Source: Apiotrichum sp. Y4204
Lineage: Eukaryota; Basidiomycota; Tremellomycetes; Trichosporonales; Trichosporonaceae
Direction of reading: 5' to 3'
DNA length: 64,000 bases
Assembly: GCA_025531455.1 (NCBI GenBank)
Contig: JAMYHL010000023.1
Span: 552,633-616,632, forward strand
Shown: positions 10,809-20,985 of the stretch, piece after piece
Numbering within the stretch: the stretch's first letter is position 1
Layout: the number at the start of each line of letters is the position of its first letter
The notes under the pieces: model-generated
Told to the model about the DNA's origin: nothing
What the model saw: only the letters and a program-made list of their open reading frames with translations
Database searches by the model: none
Position numbers and translations under genes: made by a program

Positions 10809-12658
10809 CTATCCGTGGAACTGGTACCGGTCACGAAGCCGCTTGCCATATTTGAACATCTGCTGTCAGACACAAACGGGCACTGCACTCACGATCCAGG
10901 GGGCGGGTACTGCGATTGCCCCAACTCCCGCGAGAAGCGTGTCGGCCCACCCCCAACCAAGTGTAACGAACATTTGAGGTGAAAAGATGGGCAGAATACA
11001 GGCTACAACCGATCGGAGCTGGCATCAAGTTAGTAGAGCTTTTGATCTGTCTCATCCACCTTGTTGACTCACCGCGGTAGCACAAGCAATTGCAGATGCC
11101 GAGTAGGGGAAAAAGGCGTCAACGAGAAAGGCCTGCAGACTGTTGAACGACATCATCAGGTTTATCGCAATCACACCCTGGGCGACCAGGGGACCCATCC
11201 AGTGTGTTTCCGCTTGTGCCATCCACCCGAACATCAGGAGGCCGACCGGCATGAATAACATGCCAATCTGCGTCAGGACAAGACGATACTCCGGCTCGCC
11301 ATCGGTTCCCTGACGTTTTGAGAGATATTTGTATATTCTGTCCTGTTGGGTAGCGGCGATGGTCGCAGCAAGCCCGAACCCGACCGCCATGCCGACATAC
11401 CCGAAGCCGACGGTGGCCTGTGGCCAGCCATAGCTGAACAGGCCTGGGGAGGAGAGGGGTGGGGATCCAAACAGCAGCGGGATGGAGACGAGGAACACGT
11501 AAATTATGCCATACAGATAGGCGTAATAGGCGGCGAAGAAGAAGACGACGGGGTTGCCAAACAGCATCCTGGGCGGACGGGAGAAGGCGCGCCCGAAGAC
11601 GGAAGCGGCTTCTTCTCGTGAGACCATTGCTCGCATCCAACCCAGATCATGCAGGATCCGACGAGGGGAGACACGGTGCGCGAAGCTTGTGATGTCGGCT
11701 TGTGGATGGCGGACGCGGTATTGCAGCTTCTTGTGGATGACCCTGTGTTGTCAGATGTGCTCATCAACTGAAGTTCACCGCCCATTGGTTACTTACGGGG
11801 CGTACGTCTCTTGCGTCAACGAGACGAGCAAAATCCAGTTGAGTCCGGCCATAATCATGATAGTCCAGTGAAGCCAGCGCCACCCTCCAAACAGAATCCA
11901 GTACCCCAGCATGCTGCCCAGCACAGGGCCGGCCATAGGACCAAGCGCGTAGATGCTGACCGGGCGACCGCGTTCTTGAGGGATAAAAACCTGTAATGTC
12001 AGTGCTTGGACGGATACCTCAACAACCGCATAGCTCAACTCACATCGGCACATGTGGCTACGCCCAATGATGGCCCAACAGAGGCGAATACCCCACAAAG
12101 GAATCGAAAGACGATGAGTGCTACCATGCTTCCTTGTTAGCATTTTGCAGTCGCGATCACTCACTTTGGCGCCAGAGCGGACGCCATACAGAACAGAATG
12201 TAGCAAGACTGGGCGGACTGGTATGCTACCTGGCGACCATACAGCTCCGAGATAGGAGCGAAGACAAACGGTCCGACGCCCATTCCCAGAACATAGGCAG
12301 CGGTGACAAGAATACCGATCTTCTCGTTCGTGTATCCGAACTCCTCCATCGCCTGATGAATTCCGGGAACAGCAATACTGGAGCCGCAGGTCGCAATGAA
12401 TCCGGTGACGGCCACTGTGAGTGTTGTCCGCCACTTCCGCCCATTAGGCCAGTTTCGGGGGTTATCTGGAGATTGCTCAAAGTTCTCTAGCGTGCGCAGC
12501 GCCTCGCGTGCCGACCGCGTAGAGAGAACCGTTGACTGCTGTTTCAAGGGCGGCAAATTGGAGACATTAACTAAGGACGCCTCGCCATCGACGTCCGTCA
12601 CGAGCGTGCTGTCGTCCGCATGTTGGCTTGCGCCCTTCTCGATGTCCGGTGGTGGCAT
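10809..12658 (-). CDS. MFS multidrug-type transporter (DHA1 family)
   Basis: Six exons on the minus strand: 12658-12165, 12128-12044, 11990-11797, 11742-11073, 11018-10893, 10859-10809; 539 residues. After an ~90-residue cytosolic N-terminus it follows the 12-helix DHA1 drug:H+ antiporter pattern. Signs are NPRNWPNGRKW before helix 1, a loop with APISELYGRQ between helices 2 and 3, SIYALGPMAGPVLGSMLGYW in helix 5, a central loop, and a C-terminal end PAPWIMFKYGKRLRDRY. Members export toxic compounds or small metabolites; the substrate here is unknown. The ATG at 12658 was chosen over one 39 nt upstream because it sits in a better context (ATTACCATG). The last two short exons (126 and 51 nt) are easily missed; without them the protein loses its last helix. 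Confidence 0.9.
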
Positions 12659-13352
12659 GGTAATCGTTCCCTGTTGGTGGAATGTCGTGATGAACAAGGA
12701 GCCGGCAGGTGACTAACACAGGCATGTCACTGTTGATATGTCTTCACAAGACCGAACTCCGCCCTCTGTTTGGACGACGTTGCTGCAACAGTTCTCTTCC
12801 CATGGGTCCCCGCTCGTGCTGCTGGAAATGTCGGAGGTCCGCGGCTTCGGAGGTGTCGGATCGTTCCGGATAGCGAGATGTGTACAGTGTATACACTGCA
12901 CACGACCTCGGACATGCACAGCAACAAAGATCATGGACATGTGCTCCTCCTTTCTTGAGCTGCTGCCCAGCTCTTGGTTGCCGAGGCCGAGTCATCTCGG
13001 ATTTGGCCGTTTGAAAGTGGGCTGTTGATCCGAGAGAATGCCGAGCTGCCGAGCGTGCCGAGCTCTGGCCACTCGGCCGAGCCGCCTCTCCTCGATCTCC
13101 GGTGATCATGCGGACAAGGAAGCATTTTTTGATATTTTCCCAGTAGCCATTGATAGGTTATGAGATTGATCATACGCCTATCGGCAGACAATTAGGCCTT
13201 CCAATGTCATCTCCAGTTCCGTCATCGTCAGTTATAGTAGTGACGTTTGGTCGTGGGCCGAGCTGAACCGGAATGGAACGAGCTGTCTGCACAGTCGTGT
13301 TCGAGCTTGACGTCCGACAACAACACTACATCATACCCATACCTGCACAAGT
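12659..13352. promoter_or_regulatory. Divergent promoter region, MFS transporter and VPS18
   Basis: About 690 bp lie between the two divergent start codons. It is rich in CGG/CCG triplets: CCGAACTCCG near 12754, CGGAGGTCCGCGGCTTCGG near 12834, and repeated GCCGAG/CTCGG at 12985-13085. It also holds a 22-bp palindrome (12881-12902). CGG pairs are the usual half-sites of fungal Zn2Cys6 activators, so inducible control of the transporter is a reasonable inference. Confidence 0.45.
12881..12902. repeat. 22-bp near-perfect palindrome
   Basis: TGTACAGTGTATACACTGCACA is self-complementary except for one mismatched pair (12884/12899). Its core AGTGTATACACT is perfect. It lies 223 bp upstream of the MFS start. 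This is a candidate site for a dimeric regulator; no factor can be named. Confidence 0.6.
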
Positions 13353-16300
13353 ATGTCCATGCTCGACGACTGTAAGTAATTGAAGGCTGCTGGAGGACTT
13401 TACTGACCTGCAGTCGTCGAGCACGCCGGCGGTCCCTCCGGCTCCGGATACGCCGGGGTCGGCGACGTGTCGGGCACGCTCGCCGGAGTCGAGTACGAAG
13501 GCTTCGAACCCGACCAGCCGGGGAGCGAGGAGGCGTCTGGGCTGGTCCGAGCGGTAGGAGACACTTGACCTTAGCTGTTCCGCTGACACGTCCAGTTGGA
13601 GACCGGATTTGTGCCGTCATCTCGTCTTTCGGCGGCGCTGCCCCCATTGTTCTCACTTACTGTTGTGCAATACCAGCCACCATCGGACATTCTGGCGCTC
13701 GTTTCATCCAACAACGTTCTCTTCCTCGCGACACATCCATTGACAATTGTGATTATCGATCTCAACAATACCCAGGATCTCGTGACTGTCGACCTCCCGC
13801 GTCCAGCGCACGACAAGAACCAACCGGGCGCACGTGAGGTGACTATCCGTGGGCTGTACGCCGACCCGACCGCCCGGCATTTGATCGTCATCACGAGTAC
13901 GGGCGATGCATTTTACCTCCCAATTGCGATAGGAAACCCGATAGCTCAGTCGAAGCGCCCGCGCCCTCTGCGCCTCAAGCAGAACATCACAGCCGTGGCG
14001 TGGTCTCCGCTCGCTGGAGCTGACGATGGGACCAAGAGTGAGACACCTACGGCCGAGGTCTTGCTCGGTTCCTCGTCAGGAAACATTTTGTCCCTTCCCC
14101 TTCCCCCGACAGATGACATGTTCAAGGTCAACCTCCCGATGGGCAAGCAAGTGGAGCGCGAACTACAGACCGTGTACACATTGCCGGAATCCGAACCGGT
14201 TCTCGGCCTCGCGATGGGCTTCTGGGGCAAGAAGGAGAAGCGAGCTTGGGTCGTGATCTCCACCAAGGATCGGATTTTCGAAGTGCAGGGCGCGGTAACA
14301 ACGACCTCCCTTGGCGGCAAAGGCGGGGGATGGGCAGAGGAAGTGTTCAAACCTGTCCGCGAGGGAGCTCCCAAGCTTCTGGAACTGCCAGGCAATCCCC
14401 CCTCATCGGAGTTGCGCGTCTACAGCTCGGCGTCAGGTACACCGTCATCAATTGCCTGGGAGACAGCACAGGGGTTGTATCACTCGCCGCTGTCTGCCAA
14501 GGCCACTACGGAAATCCTCTACAAGCCGGCGCTACTACCCTACCCACCGGCTCCGGAGGTTGATTCACCAGGCTTCAACCGCTCTGGTGCACAGTCATCC
14601 ACTTCCCCGCCCTTCCCTCTCTCCATGGTCATCACACAATGGCACTGGCTGTTTCTCTACTCTGACCGCGTGGTTGCCGTTGCGCGAGAAAGCGACAAGG
14701 TGGTCTGGGATGAACCTCTTCCTCTGGTGGGTCAAGCGAAGCGACGAACCGCTAACGTGTTAGGCACAAGGCGAGAAGGCGCTTGGTCTCACGTCCGACC
14801 CCGTATCGCAGACATATTGGGTGTACACGCAGAACTACATCCTTGAGGTAGTTGTCAAGAACGAGGACCGCGACGTTTGGCGTGCCAAGCTGGAGAAGGG
14901 CGCATTCTCTGACGCGCTTGCCTTTGCGACGACTCCAGTCCAGCGCGATATTATACATGCTCGCCAAGGTGACGCATTGTTCAACGAGGGCAAATACATG
15001 CTGGCGGCAAGATCATATGCCGAGTCAACCAAGAGCTTCGAATACGTCACGCTTCGCTTTATGGATGCCGACGAACGTGATGCCCTGAGAGCGTACCTAC
15101 TTAGCCGTCTGGACAAGCTTGACAAGAAGGACCTCACTCAGCGCATGATGATCGCAACATGGCTTCTTGAGATCTATCTCAGCAAGTGCAACACGTTGGA
15201 GGATCTTATTGCTGCCGAATCTGCTACCACCGATGTCCAGAATCTTACCATGGAACGGGAGATGGTTGAAGATGACCTCAAGACCTTCATGAAGGACTAC
15301 AGGTCCAACTTGGATCCGAGTGTTGTCTACGAGCTCATCCTGGGCCATGGTCGAACGGACCTGTATATTTACGCCGCCGAGCTCAACAAGGATCATGCCA
15401 AGGTTGTTGAGCATTGGGTCACGGAGGAGCAGTGGGCCAAAGCGATTGAGGTCCTCAGCCGGCAGGACTCTGTCGAGCTGTACTACCGCTTTGCGACGTT
15501 ACTTATGAGGAATGCGCCAAAGGCGACTGTCGCTGCCTGGATGCGGCAGCCCGCTCTCGTCCCTCGCCGGCTTATCCCAGCGCTCCTTCAGCAGAAGTCG
15601 GAACCGCTGGCGACCAACCAGGCTGTTAGGTATCTGGAACACGTAATCCAGAGGCTAGGATCAACAGACTCGACCATCTATAACCTTCTCCTGACTCTGT
15701 ATGCCTCTGACAAGGCTTCGGATGATGCGCCACTTCTTCGATTCCTCTCGTCTTGTCCTGATGATCCCATCACGGAGAAGCCGTACTACGATCTCGACTA
15801 CGCTCTCCGCTTGTGCAAAACACATGGACGAATTCAACCTTGCGTGCACATCTACTCTCGCATGGGTCTGTACGAATCCAGTGTCGATCTCGCGCTGGAG
15901 AAGGGCGACCTAGAGCTGGCTAAAATCAACGCCGACAAGCCGGAGGACGACGATGTGCTTCGGCGGAAGCTGTGGCTCAAGATCGCCAAATACGTTGTGC
16001 AGGAGAAGGGTGACATCAAGAGCGCGATGAAGTTCCTCGAGTCTACGGATCTGGTCAAGATTGAAGACATTCTGCCATTCTTCCCAGACTTTGTTGTCAT
16101 CGATGACTTCAAGACGGAGATCTGCAATGCGCTCGAGGATTACTCGGCGCGTATCGACGACCTCAAGCTCGAGATGGCGGAGGCCACCCGTTCAGCCGAA
16201 TCCATAAAGCGCGACATTGAGGCACTCGCAACGCGCTTTGTGGCTGTGGAGCAGAGTGACAAGTGTTGGCACTGTGGTGGGGGAATCACCAGTCGTCAAT

Positions 16301-16862
16301 TCTACGTCTTTCCCTGCCAGCATGCCTTCCATGCGGATTGTCTTGTCACACTTGTGAGTCTTCCTGTCACATTACATTGGGCCCCCGACGGATTGAGACT
16401 GACAGACAGGCAACCGAGTATCTTCCGGCACCATCACTTCGTCGTCTTCTGCACATGCAGAATGAGCTACTGTCGCACTCCTCGGATTCTGGGTCCCGAA
16501 CCCTTCTTTCCTCTCACTTCCAACCGGGAACTCCAAAGCGGACGGACACCGCACCTTCGGCAACCGACTTCCTGCGGGTCGTTCCCGGACGCCAGACACT
16601 TGTTGCTGCTGGAGATCGGCTACGCGAACTCATTGTGCCTGATGCCCTCGCCCAGGCCGTGTCGGTTGTTGGCGCGGGCGTCGGTGTCGGTGGCGGGCGA
16701 AAGAAGAGGCGTGATCCCGGGGACGAGGCGCGTCTCGAGATCGTGCGCAAGGAGTTGGATGAGCTTATTGCCGCGGTTTGCCCTCTATGTGAGGGCTCCG
16801 TTGCGGCCGTCGATAAGCCGTTCATCCGCGGCGACGAGGATGTGTCGGACTGGGCGGTGTAA
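13353..16862 (+). CDS. VPS18: Vps18/Pep3, HOPS-CORVET core subunit
   Basis: Five exons: 13353-13371, 13414-13553, 13596-14726, 14764-16353, 16410-16862; 1110 residues. Vps18 is a core subunit of the HOPS and CORVET tethers on vacuoles and endosomes, where it supports SNARE-mediated fusion. The N-terminal half (about 60-420) is the Pep3/Vps18 beta-propeller, followed by the alpha-solenoid with clathrin-type repeats. Residues from about 931 hold the first RING-H2 half, CWHCGG to PCQHAFHADC. The final CPLC (about 1084) follows after ~120 residues, and DKPFI near the end is typical of the family. The first exon is only 19 nt, but it gives MSMLDDF joined in frame, and the start lies directly after a suitable upstream region. 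No defects seen. Confidence 0.95.
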
Positions 16863-17383
16863 TTCAGCTCTAGAGAAGGGGCTGACTAATCTGGAAAGGA
16901 GCCCGATGTGTACAATAGAGGTTATGTTTGGATTTTACGCTAAGCTTGAGCAGTACGGGGCCCGATGTGACCGATGGTCCTAAGGTCATAAGGACGTCGC
17001 GCATCCAATGTGCAGTTGAGACTGTTGATGGCGCCAGTCACCCGTGAGCCGCGGAACTCGACCGTTTGGCCGATGGCCGGATGAGGTCATGACATTGTTT
17101 GGTTCCGAGCATGACTCGGTCTTCAACCATACGGTTAGATTCAGCCGGGGCTATATTCAGCACCATGAAGTATGCGCGTGACGGAGCTTAGAGCTGCCCA
17201 ACCAAGACCCAAGACCACACCCACAAGACGGAGTCACGGACGTCCGAAAATCGAAAAGAGTTGATGTCAGTGCATCTTTGCATCTCCGTTCTGTCCACGA
17301 TCTCCACTCTGTTGTCTGACAACCCGAGAATATAAATGCTCCGCTCGATGGTGTCCGGGGCCTCATCATCATGACCTGCAGTG
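16863..17383. other. Intergenic region, VPS18 to QDR-like MFS gene
   Basis: This holds the VPS18 3' flank and the promoter of the downstream transporter, including a TATA box at 17331. Nothing else is recognisable. Confidence 0.6.
17331..17337 (+). promoter_or_regulatory. TATA box of the QDR-like MFS gene
   Basis: TATAAAT lies 47 bp before the ATG at 17384 in otherwise GC-rich DNA, implying a short leader. A clear TATA box suggests an inducible gene. Confidence 0.55.
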
Positions 17384-19192
17384 ATGGCCGACAGAGATAT
17401 CGAACTCCAAACACACACAACAGCCCCTCACGGTTCCGGAACAGTTCACTACGAAGGGGATGCGAAAGACAAGACGGAGACTGTGGAAGACGTCAAGGAT
17501 ACCAAGGACGCGGACGTTGTTGTGCGCACCGGCGTTACTGACAACGCGTCCATTCTTGATGAAAAGCCGTATTCCTCGTTTACCGAGGTGCAGAAATGGA
17601 TGATTGTCTGCCTGGCAGCCATTGGAGCTATCTGCTCGTACGTTTCAAGACTCTTCAAGTTCCGAAATCTTGCTAACCCCAGCCCTATCTCGAGCAACAT
17701 ATACGCACCGGCGATCCCGACGCTCGCAGACGCGTTCGGTGTCTCCCTCGACAAGATCAACCTGACAGTGACGGTGTACCTGTGCGTGCCGACCAGCCCA
17801 CCAAAGCCCGACTGACCCCAGAATCTTTCAGGCTCTGACTCCCGCATTCTGGGGAGCCGCTGCAGACGCGTACGGCAGGCGGCCAGTGTACATTGCGACG
17901 ATAGCGATCTTCACCCTCGGGAGCCTGGGCACGGCGCTGTGCCCGACAGCAGACTACTGGCTCCTCATGCTGATGCGCATCGTGCAGAGCAGCGGCGCAA
18001 GCGCAACTATTGCCGTCGGATCGGGGATCACCGCCGACGTTGCGCGCCCGAAAGAGAGAGGCAAGTACGTCGGCGTGCTCCACGCCACGTCGACGTTTGG
18101 ACCTGCTCTCGGACCCCTCCTCGGCGGCGTACTCGCCGGCCAGGGGTGGCGGAGCGTGTTCTGGTTCCAGGTCGCGCTTGGCGGGGTTATTCTTACGGCT
18201 GTGTTATTGTAAGTATTGGGCAGGTTAGTCGAGACAGAATGCTGACGAAACAGCTTCCTGCCAGAGACGCTGCGAACTCTTGTTGGGGACGGATCGCGTA
18301 CGCCGCCGGTACTCAACCGCACTCCTGGTGTGTGTCTTCGGCACAGGAAGTCGCCACCAGTCGAATCCGTTGAGGCGCCCCTACCGCCTGTCAAAGTATG
18401 TCGCTAGTCGAGGATGATAACTTACGCTAGTACTCGCCGCTCGTATCGTTCCGGCTACTCCTGCAACCCGACCTTGCGCTGATGCTCCTCTGGGCGTCGC
18501 TGTACTATGCGCTGGTGTACGGAGTCTTGTGAGTCGCACCCCTTATACCGCTAACGGCAGAATGATCTTCTCTACGCTGCTGGACACGATATACCACTAC
18601 AAGCCCGCGGTCATAGGGGCGTGCTACCTCGCCAATGGTATTGGTACGGCGATCGCGGGAATCGGCACCGGGCGCCTTCTGGACATGCTCTACGCGCGAG
18701 AAGTCACGCGGCGAGGCCACGATCACCGAGAGGGCACCGGGTTCCGGCTTGAGTACGTCCGTCTCGTGCTCCTAGCCCCCCAGGCGGCTCTCCTTGTCTG
18801 TTCGGCGATCATCCTCGGCTGGACGATGCAGTACCACGTCCACATCGCGGTGCCACTCATAGCCAGCGGCGCTTGCGGCCTCGGTATGGGGTTCCTTACC
18901 GCTACAACTGTGTTTGCGCTAGACGTCGCTCCCGGCCAGGGGAGTGCCGTCACCGCCTCCGTAAGCTATTGTACTAGACTGGGACTGACATCAGTTCAAC
19001 CTTTGCCGCTGTCTCTTTGGCGCGGCGGGCGTCGCGGCCGTCCAGCCGCTCAATCGCGCGATTGGTGCCGGCTGGCTCTTCGTCCTCCTCGGCGGTATCT
19101 GTGTACTTGCCACCCCGCTACCACTGATAGTGCTGCGGTACGGGCCCATGTGGCGCCGCAAGCGGGAACTGGCGCGGCAGGGTTGCTCGTGA
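17384..19192 (+). CDS. MFS transporter, QDR/DHA1 drug:H+ antiporter type
   Basis: Seven exons: 17384-17637, 17683-17781, 17822-18208, 18254-18395, 18431-18528, 18561-18960, 18995-19192; 525 residues. The first helix region ends SPISSNIYAPAIPTLADAF. NLTVTVYLIFQALTPAFWG and ADAYGRRPVY (the MFS loop 2-3 signature) follow. Next are ADVARPKERGKYVG, GPALGPLLGGVLAGQGWRS and FLPETLRTLVGDGS, and finally FNLCRCLFGAAGVAAVQPL in the C-terminal half. This order is characteristic of the QDR subfamily (quinidine, barban and polyamine export in yeasts). It is a plasma-membrane protein with 12 predicted helices; the substrate is unknown. A short basic tail (RYGPMWRRKREL) follows the last helix. It is unrelated in detail to the other MFS gene at 10.8 kb, so the two are not a recent duplication. 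Confidence 0.92.
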
Positions 19193-19600
19193 GGCACATC
19201 ATCTCGGCAGTGCGGGGTGTACACAGGTTGTTATCTGTCTGCTACTGCTGTTGTCTCCTGAAACACCACTCTTCATATGATCACAATATCTAAGTTCCTG
19301 TAATTCTGTATGTATGTTACTCTCATGCCAGTGCTGCAGGAAGCTGAGAGCTGTGCTAGCAGCTGCCAAGTCGCGAGCCCACTCGTCAACTGCGTTGTTG
19401 TTGGCATCCGCCAAACCCACGCCTTCAAAGCTGTTTCCCCGACGTCCAAACGCAAAGGAAATCTCGGTTGTGGTGCATGTCGTTGCAGTATGCATAAATG
19501 CGCCAGCAATTGCGCGACTCGGGGCAGCTCACTAAGCATACGGTGCAAGAAGCGTCAGCGCCAGCGCGCAAGCCGTGGGAATCAGAAGAGACAAAAACGT
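19193..19600. other. Intergenic region, MFS gene to tRNA-Pro
   Basis: No gene is recognisable. The last bases before the tRNA contain ACAAAAACG, which reads TTTTT on the minus strand and serves as the tRNA terminator. Confidence 0.6.
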
Positions 19601-19601
19601 A

Positions 19602-19690
19602 GGCCCTTGCCCGGATTTGAACCGAGGACCGCTCCCAATACTGTTGTGAAACACCCAAAGAGAGCATGATAACGACTACACCACAAGGGC
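19602..19690 (-). tRNA. tRNA-Pro(UGG), intron-containing
   Basis: The minus strand folds into a full cloverleaf. The 7-bp acceptor is GCCCTTG/CAAGGGC with C as discriminator. The D arm starts GTGT. The anticodon stem is CTCTC/GGGAG. The loop begins TTTGGG, giving anticodon TGG. The T stem CTCGG/CCGGG closes the loop TTCAAAT. A 16-nt intron (beginning TGTTTCAC) sits after position 37, the canonical place. A run of five T follows on the minus strand (plus-strand AAAAA near 19594). The copia element begins 10 bp upstream of its 5' end. Confidence 0.9.
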
Positions 19691-19700
19691 TCACGATTTT

Positions 19701-19923
19701 TGTTACGATTAGGCGTGTAGAGCGTACTTCCTACGAATGTGCGATGTCCGAGCGTACAGCGAAGCGTCGTACGAGGAACAGTGCACTCGCACCAGAGGCC
19801 AGTGCGCAAGAAGCATACGATAGCGAGCACGCACGTTTATGTAGCGCACTGCAAGATCGTAGCATATATAAAGCGTATTGTACAGTACGAATCCCCATGC
19901 AATTCTGAGTCGCATTCTCAACA
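19701..19923 (+). repeat. 5' LTR of the copia element
   Basis: Starts TGTTACGATTAGG and ends CTCAACA; 223 bp. It carries GCATATATAAAGCG near 19862, a TATA box that probably drives the element. The start lies 10 bp from the 5' end of tRNA-Pro. Confidence 0.92.
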
Positions 19924-19943
19924 GATTAAGAGTCAAACTACTC
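19924..19943 (+). promoter_or_regulatory. Primer-binding site, complementary to an internal tRNA-Lys(CUU) segment
   Basis: Directly after the LTR, GATTAAGAGTCAAACTACTC is the complement of GAGTAGTTTGACTCTTAATC. That reads as the D-stem end, anticodon stem and loop of a tRNA with anticodon CTT (Lys). Priming from a half-tRNA cut in the anticodon region is known for Drosophila copia, which uses initiator Met. Lys(CUU) is inferred from the ACTCTTAATC loop; no such tRNA gene is in the window. Confidence 0.55.
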
Positions 19944-19967
19944 GACTTCACTACGACAACGCCTTCG

Positions 19968-20090
19968 ACAGCTACCTGTTCGACAGCGCATACGTCTATT
20001 GCATCGTACACAGAGGTGCCCTACGACACCTAGTACTACACAGTCTACAGCTACCTGTACGACTTCGTACCCTCTCCCACAGCTACCTGT
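19968..20090 (+). repeat. Three copies of ACAGCTACCTGT in the element's leader
   Basis: Identical 12-mers at 19968-19979, 20047-20058 and 20079-20090. Each has inverted ends (ACAG/CTGT). They lie between the primer-binding site and gag, where packaging or dimerisation signals usually sit. Confidence 0.6.
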
Positions 20091-20463
20091 GTGAGTCGTA
20101 CTTACAGGACCTCTACGCTCAAGGCGTCGTACGGCGCCGTATCGCAAAGTGGATCCTACGGAAGGGTCGTCCTACGTCGACCCGAACGCGACAACTCGCT
20201 CTGCAGGTTCTCAGTGGGATTCCTCCCCTGAAGAGTCGCATCCTCCTTCGCACGCTTCGAACCCTCTTTCGTTCGACAGCCCTCCTACGCTCCCTCCTCT
20301 TTCCTTCGGCACTCCTACGCTTCCGTTCTCTCGCGCTACGACTCCATTTGGACACAGTCTAGCCTCAGAGATCCTACAGCAAGCTGCCCAGATCTCTCTT
20401 CCTCCTACGATTCCCTCCACGCCTTCGTACTTCGTATCCTACGATCACGACAACTTCGAAGAC

Positions 20464-20985
20464 ATGAACGAGTCGTACTCCTCTTCGTCCCCCCTCAGCT
20501 GGTCTGACCTCAAGGATGCTGTCCCCAAGCTCCTAGGGCCCAACAACTTCGAGTCGTGGCGTATCGCACTTCATGATTACGCTTTCGGCAAAGGAATTCT
20601 CGGTCATCTCGAATCGCATGCACCTGAACCGTATCGCAACAAGGATGAGCATGGTGTTTACGATCGCGGCGGACAGATCGCTGCGTACGCTCCTCCTATT
20701 GGTTCGCAAATTGATTCCGCGACTCGCGCCACGATCACTGCTGCGACTAGCCCTCCTGCGACTTCGGACCCTATGACAACTGAACAACCTAAGCCTCTTG
20801 ACACGACTCTCGACATCGAACTTACAACTACGCAAGAAATTCGCTGGTTACGCTGGGCTCGCAATGAACGCGCTGCACGTGCATCCTCCTCCTGTCCATG
20901 GACAACGACCTTGCGACAGACCTGCGCGAACTTCCCTCTGCGCACGACATCTTCACAGCTGTGCGAAAGCGCTTCCACACTGTGA
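20464..20985 (+). pseudogene. Copia gag, N-terminal part, cut by a frameshift
   Basis: This frame encodes the start of the gag domain: WSDLKDAVPKLLGPNNFESW and then a hydrophilic linker to RWLRWARNERAARA. It then runs out of frame and stops at 20985. The homologous continuation (ILLLSMDNDLATDLRELP) is in the frame one base back, entered near 20883. ATG 20464 is the first in-frame ATG; the frame is open further upstream (to about 20100) but without an ATG. The shift falls inside the gag core, before the zinc knuckle, with no classic slippery heptamer. A one-base loss is therefore more likely than programmed frameshifting. Confidence 0.7.

Noticed and set aside
20149..20463. N-terminal extension of copia gag from a GTG codon
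   Set aside because: The frame is open but has no ATG before 20464. It may be translated from a spliced or non-AUG start, which the sequence does not show.
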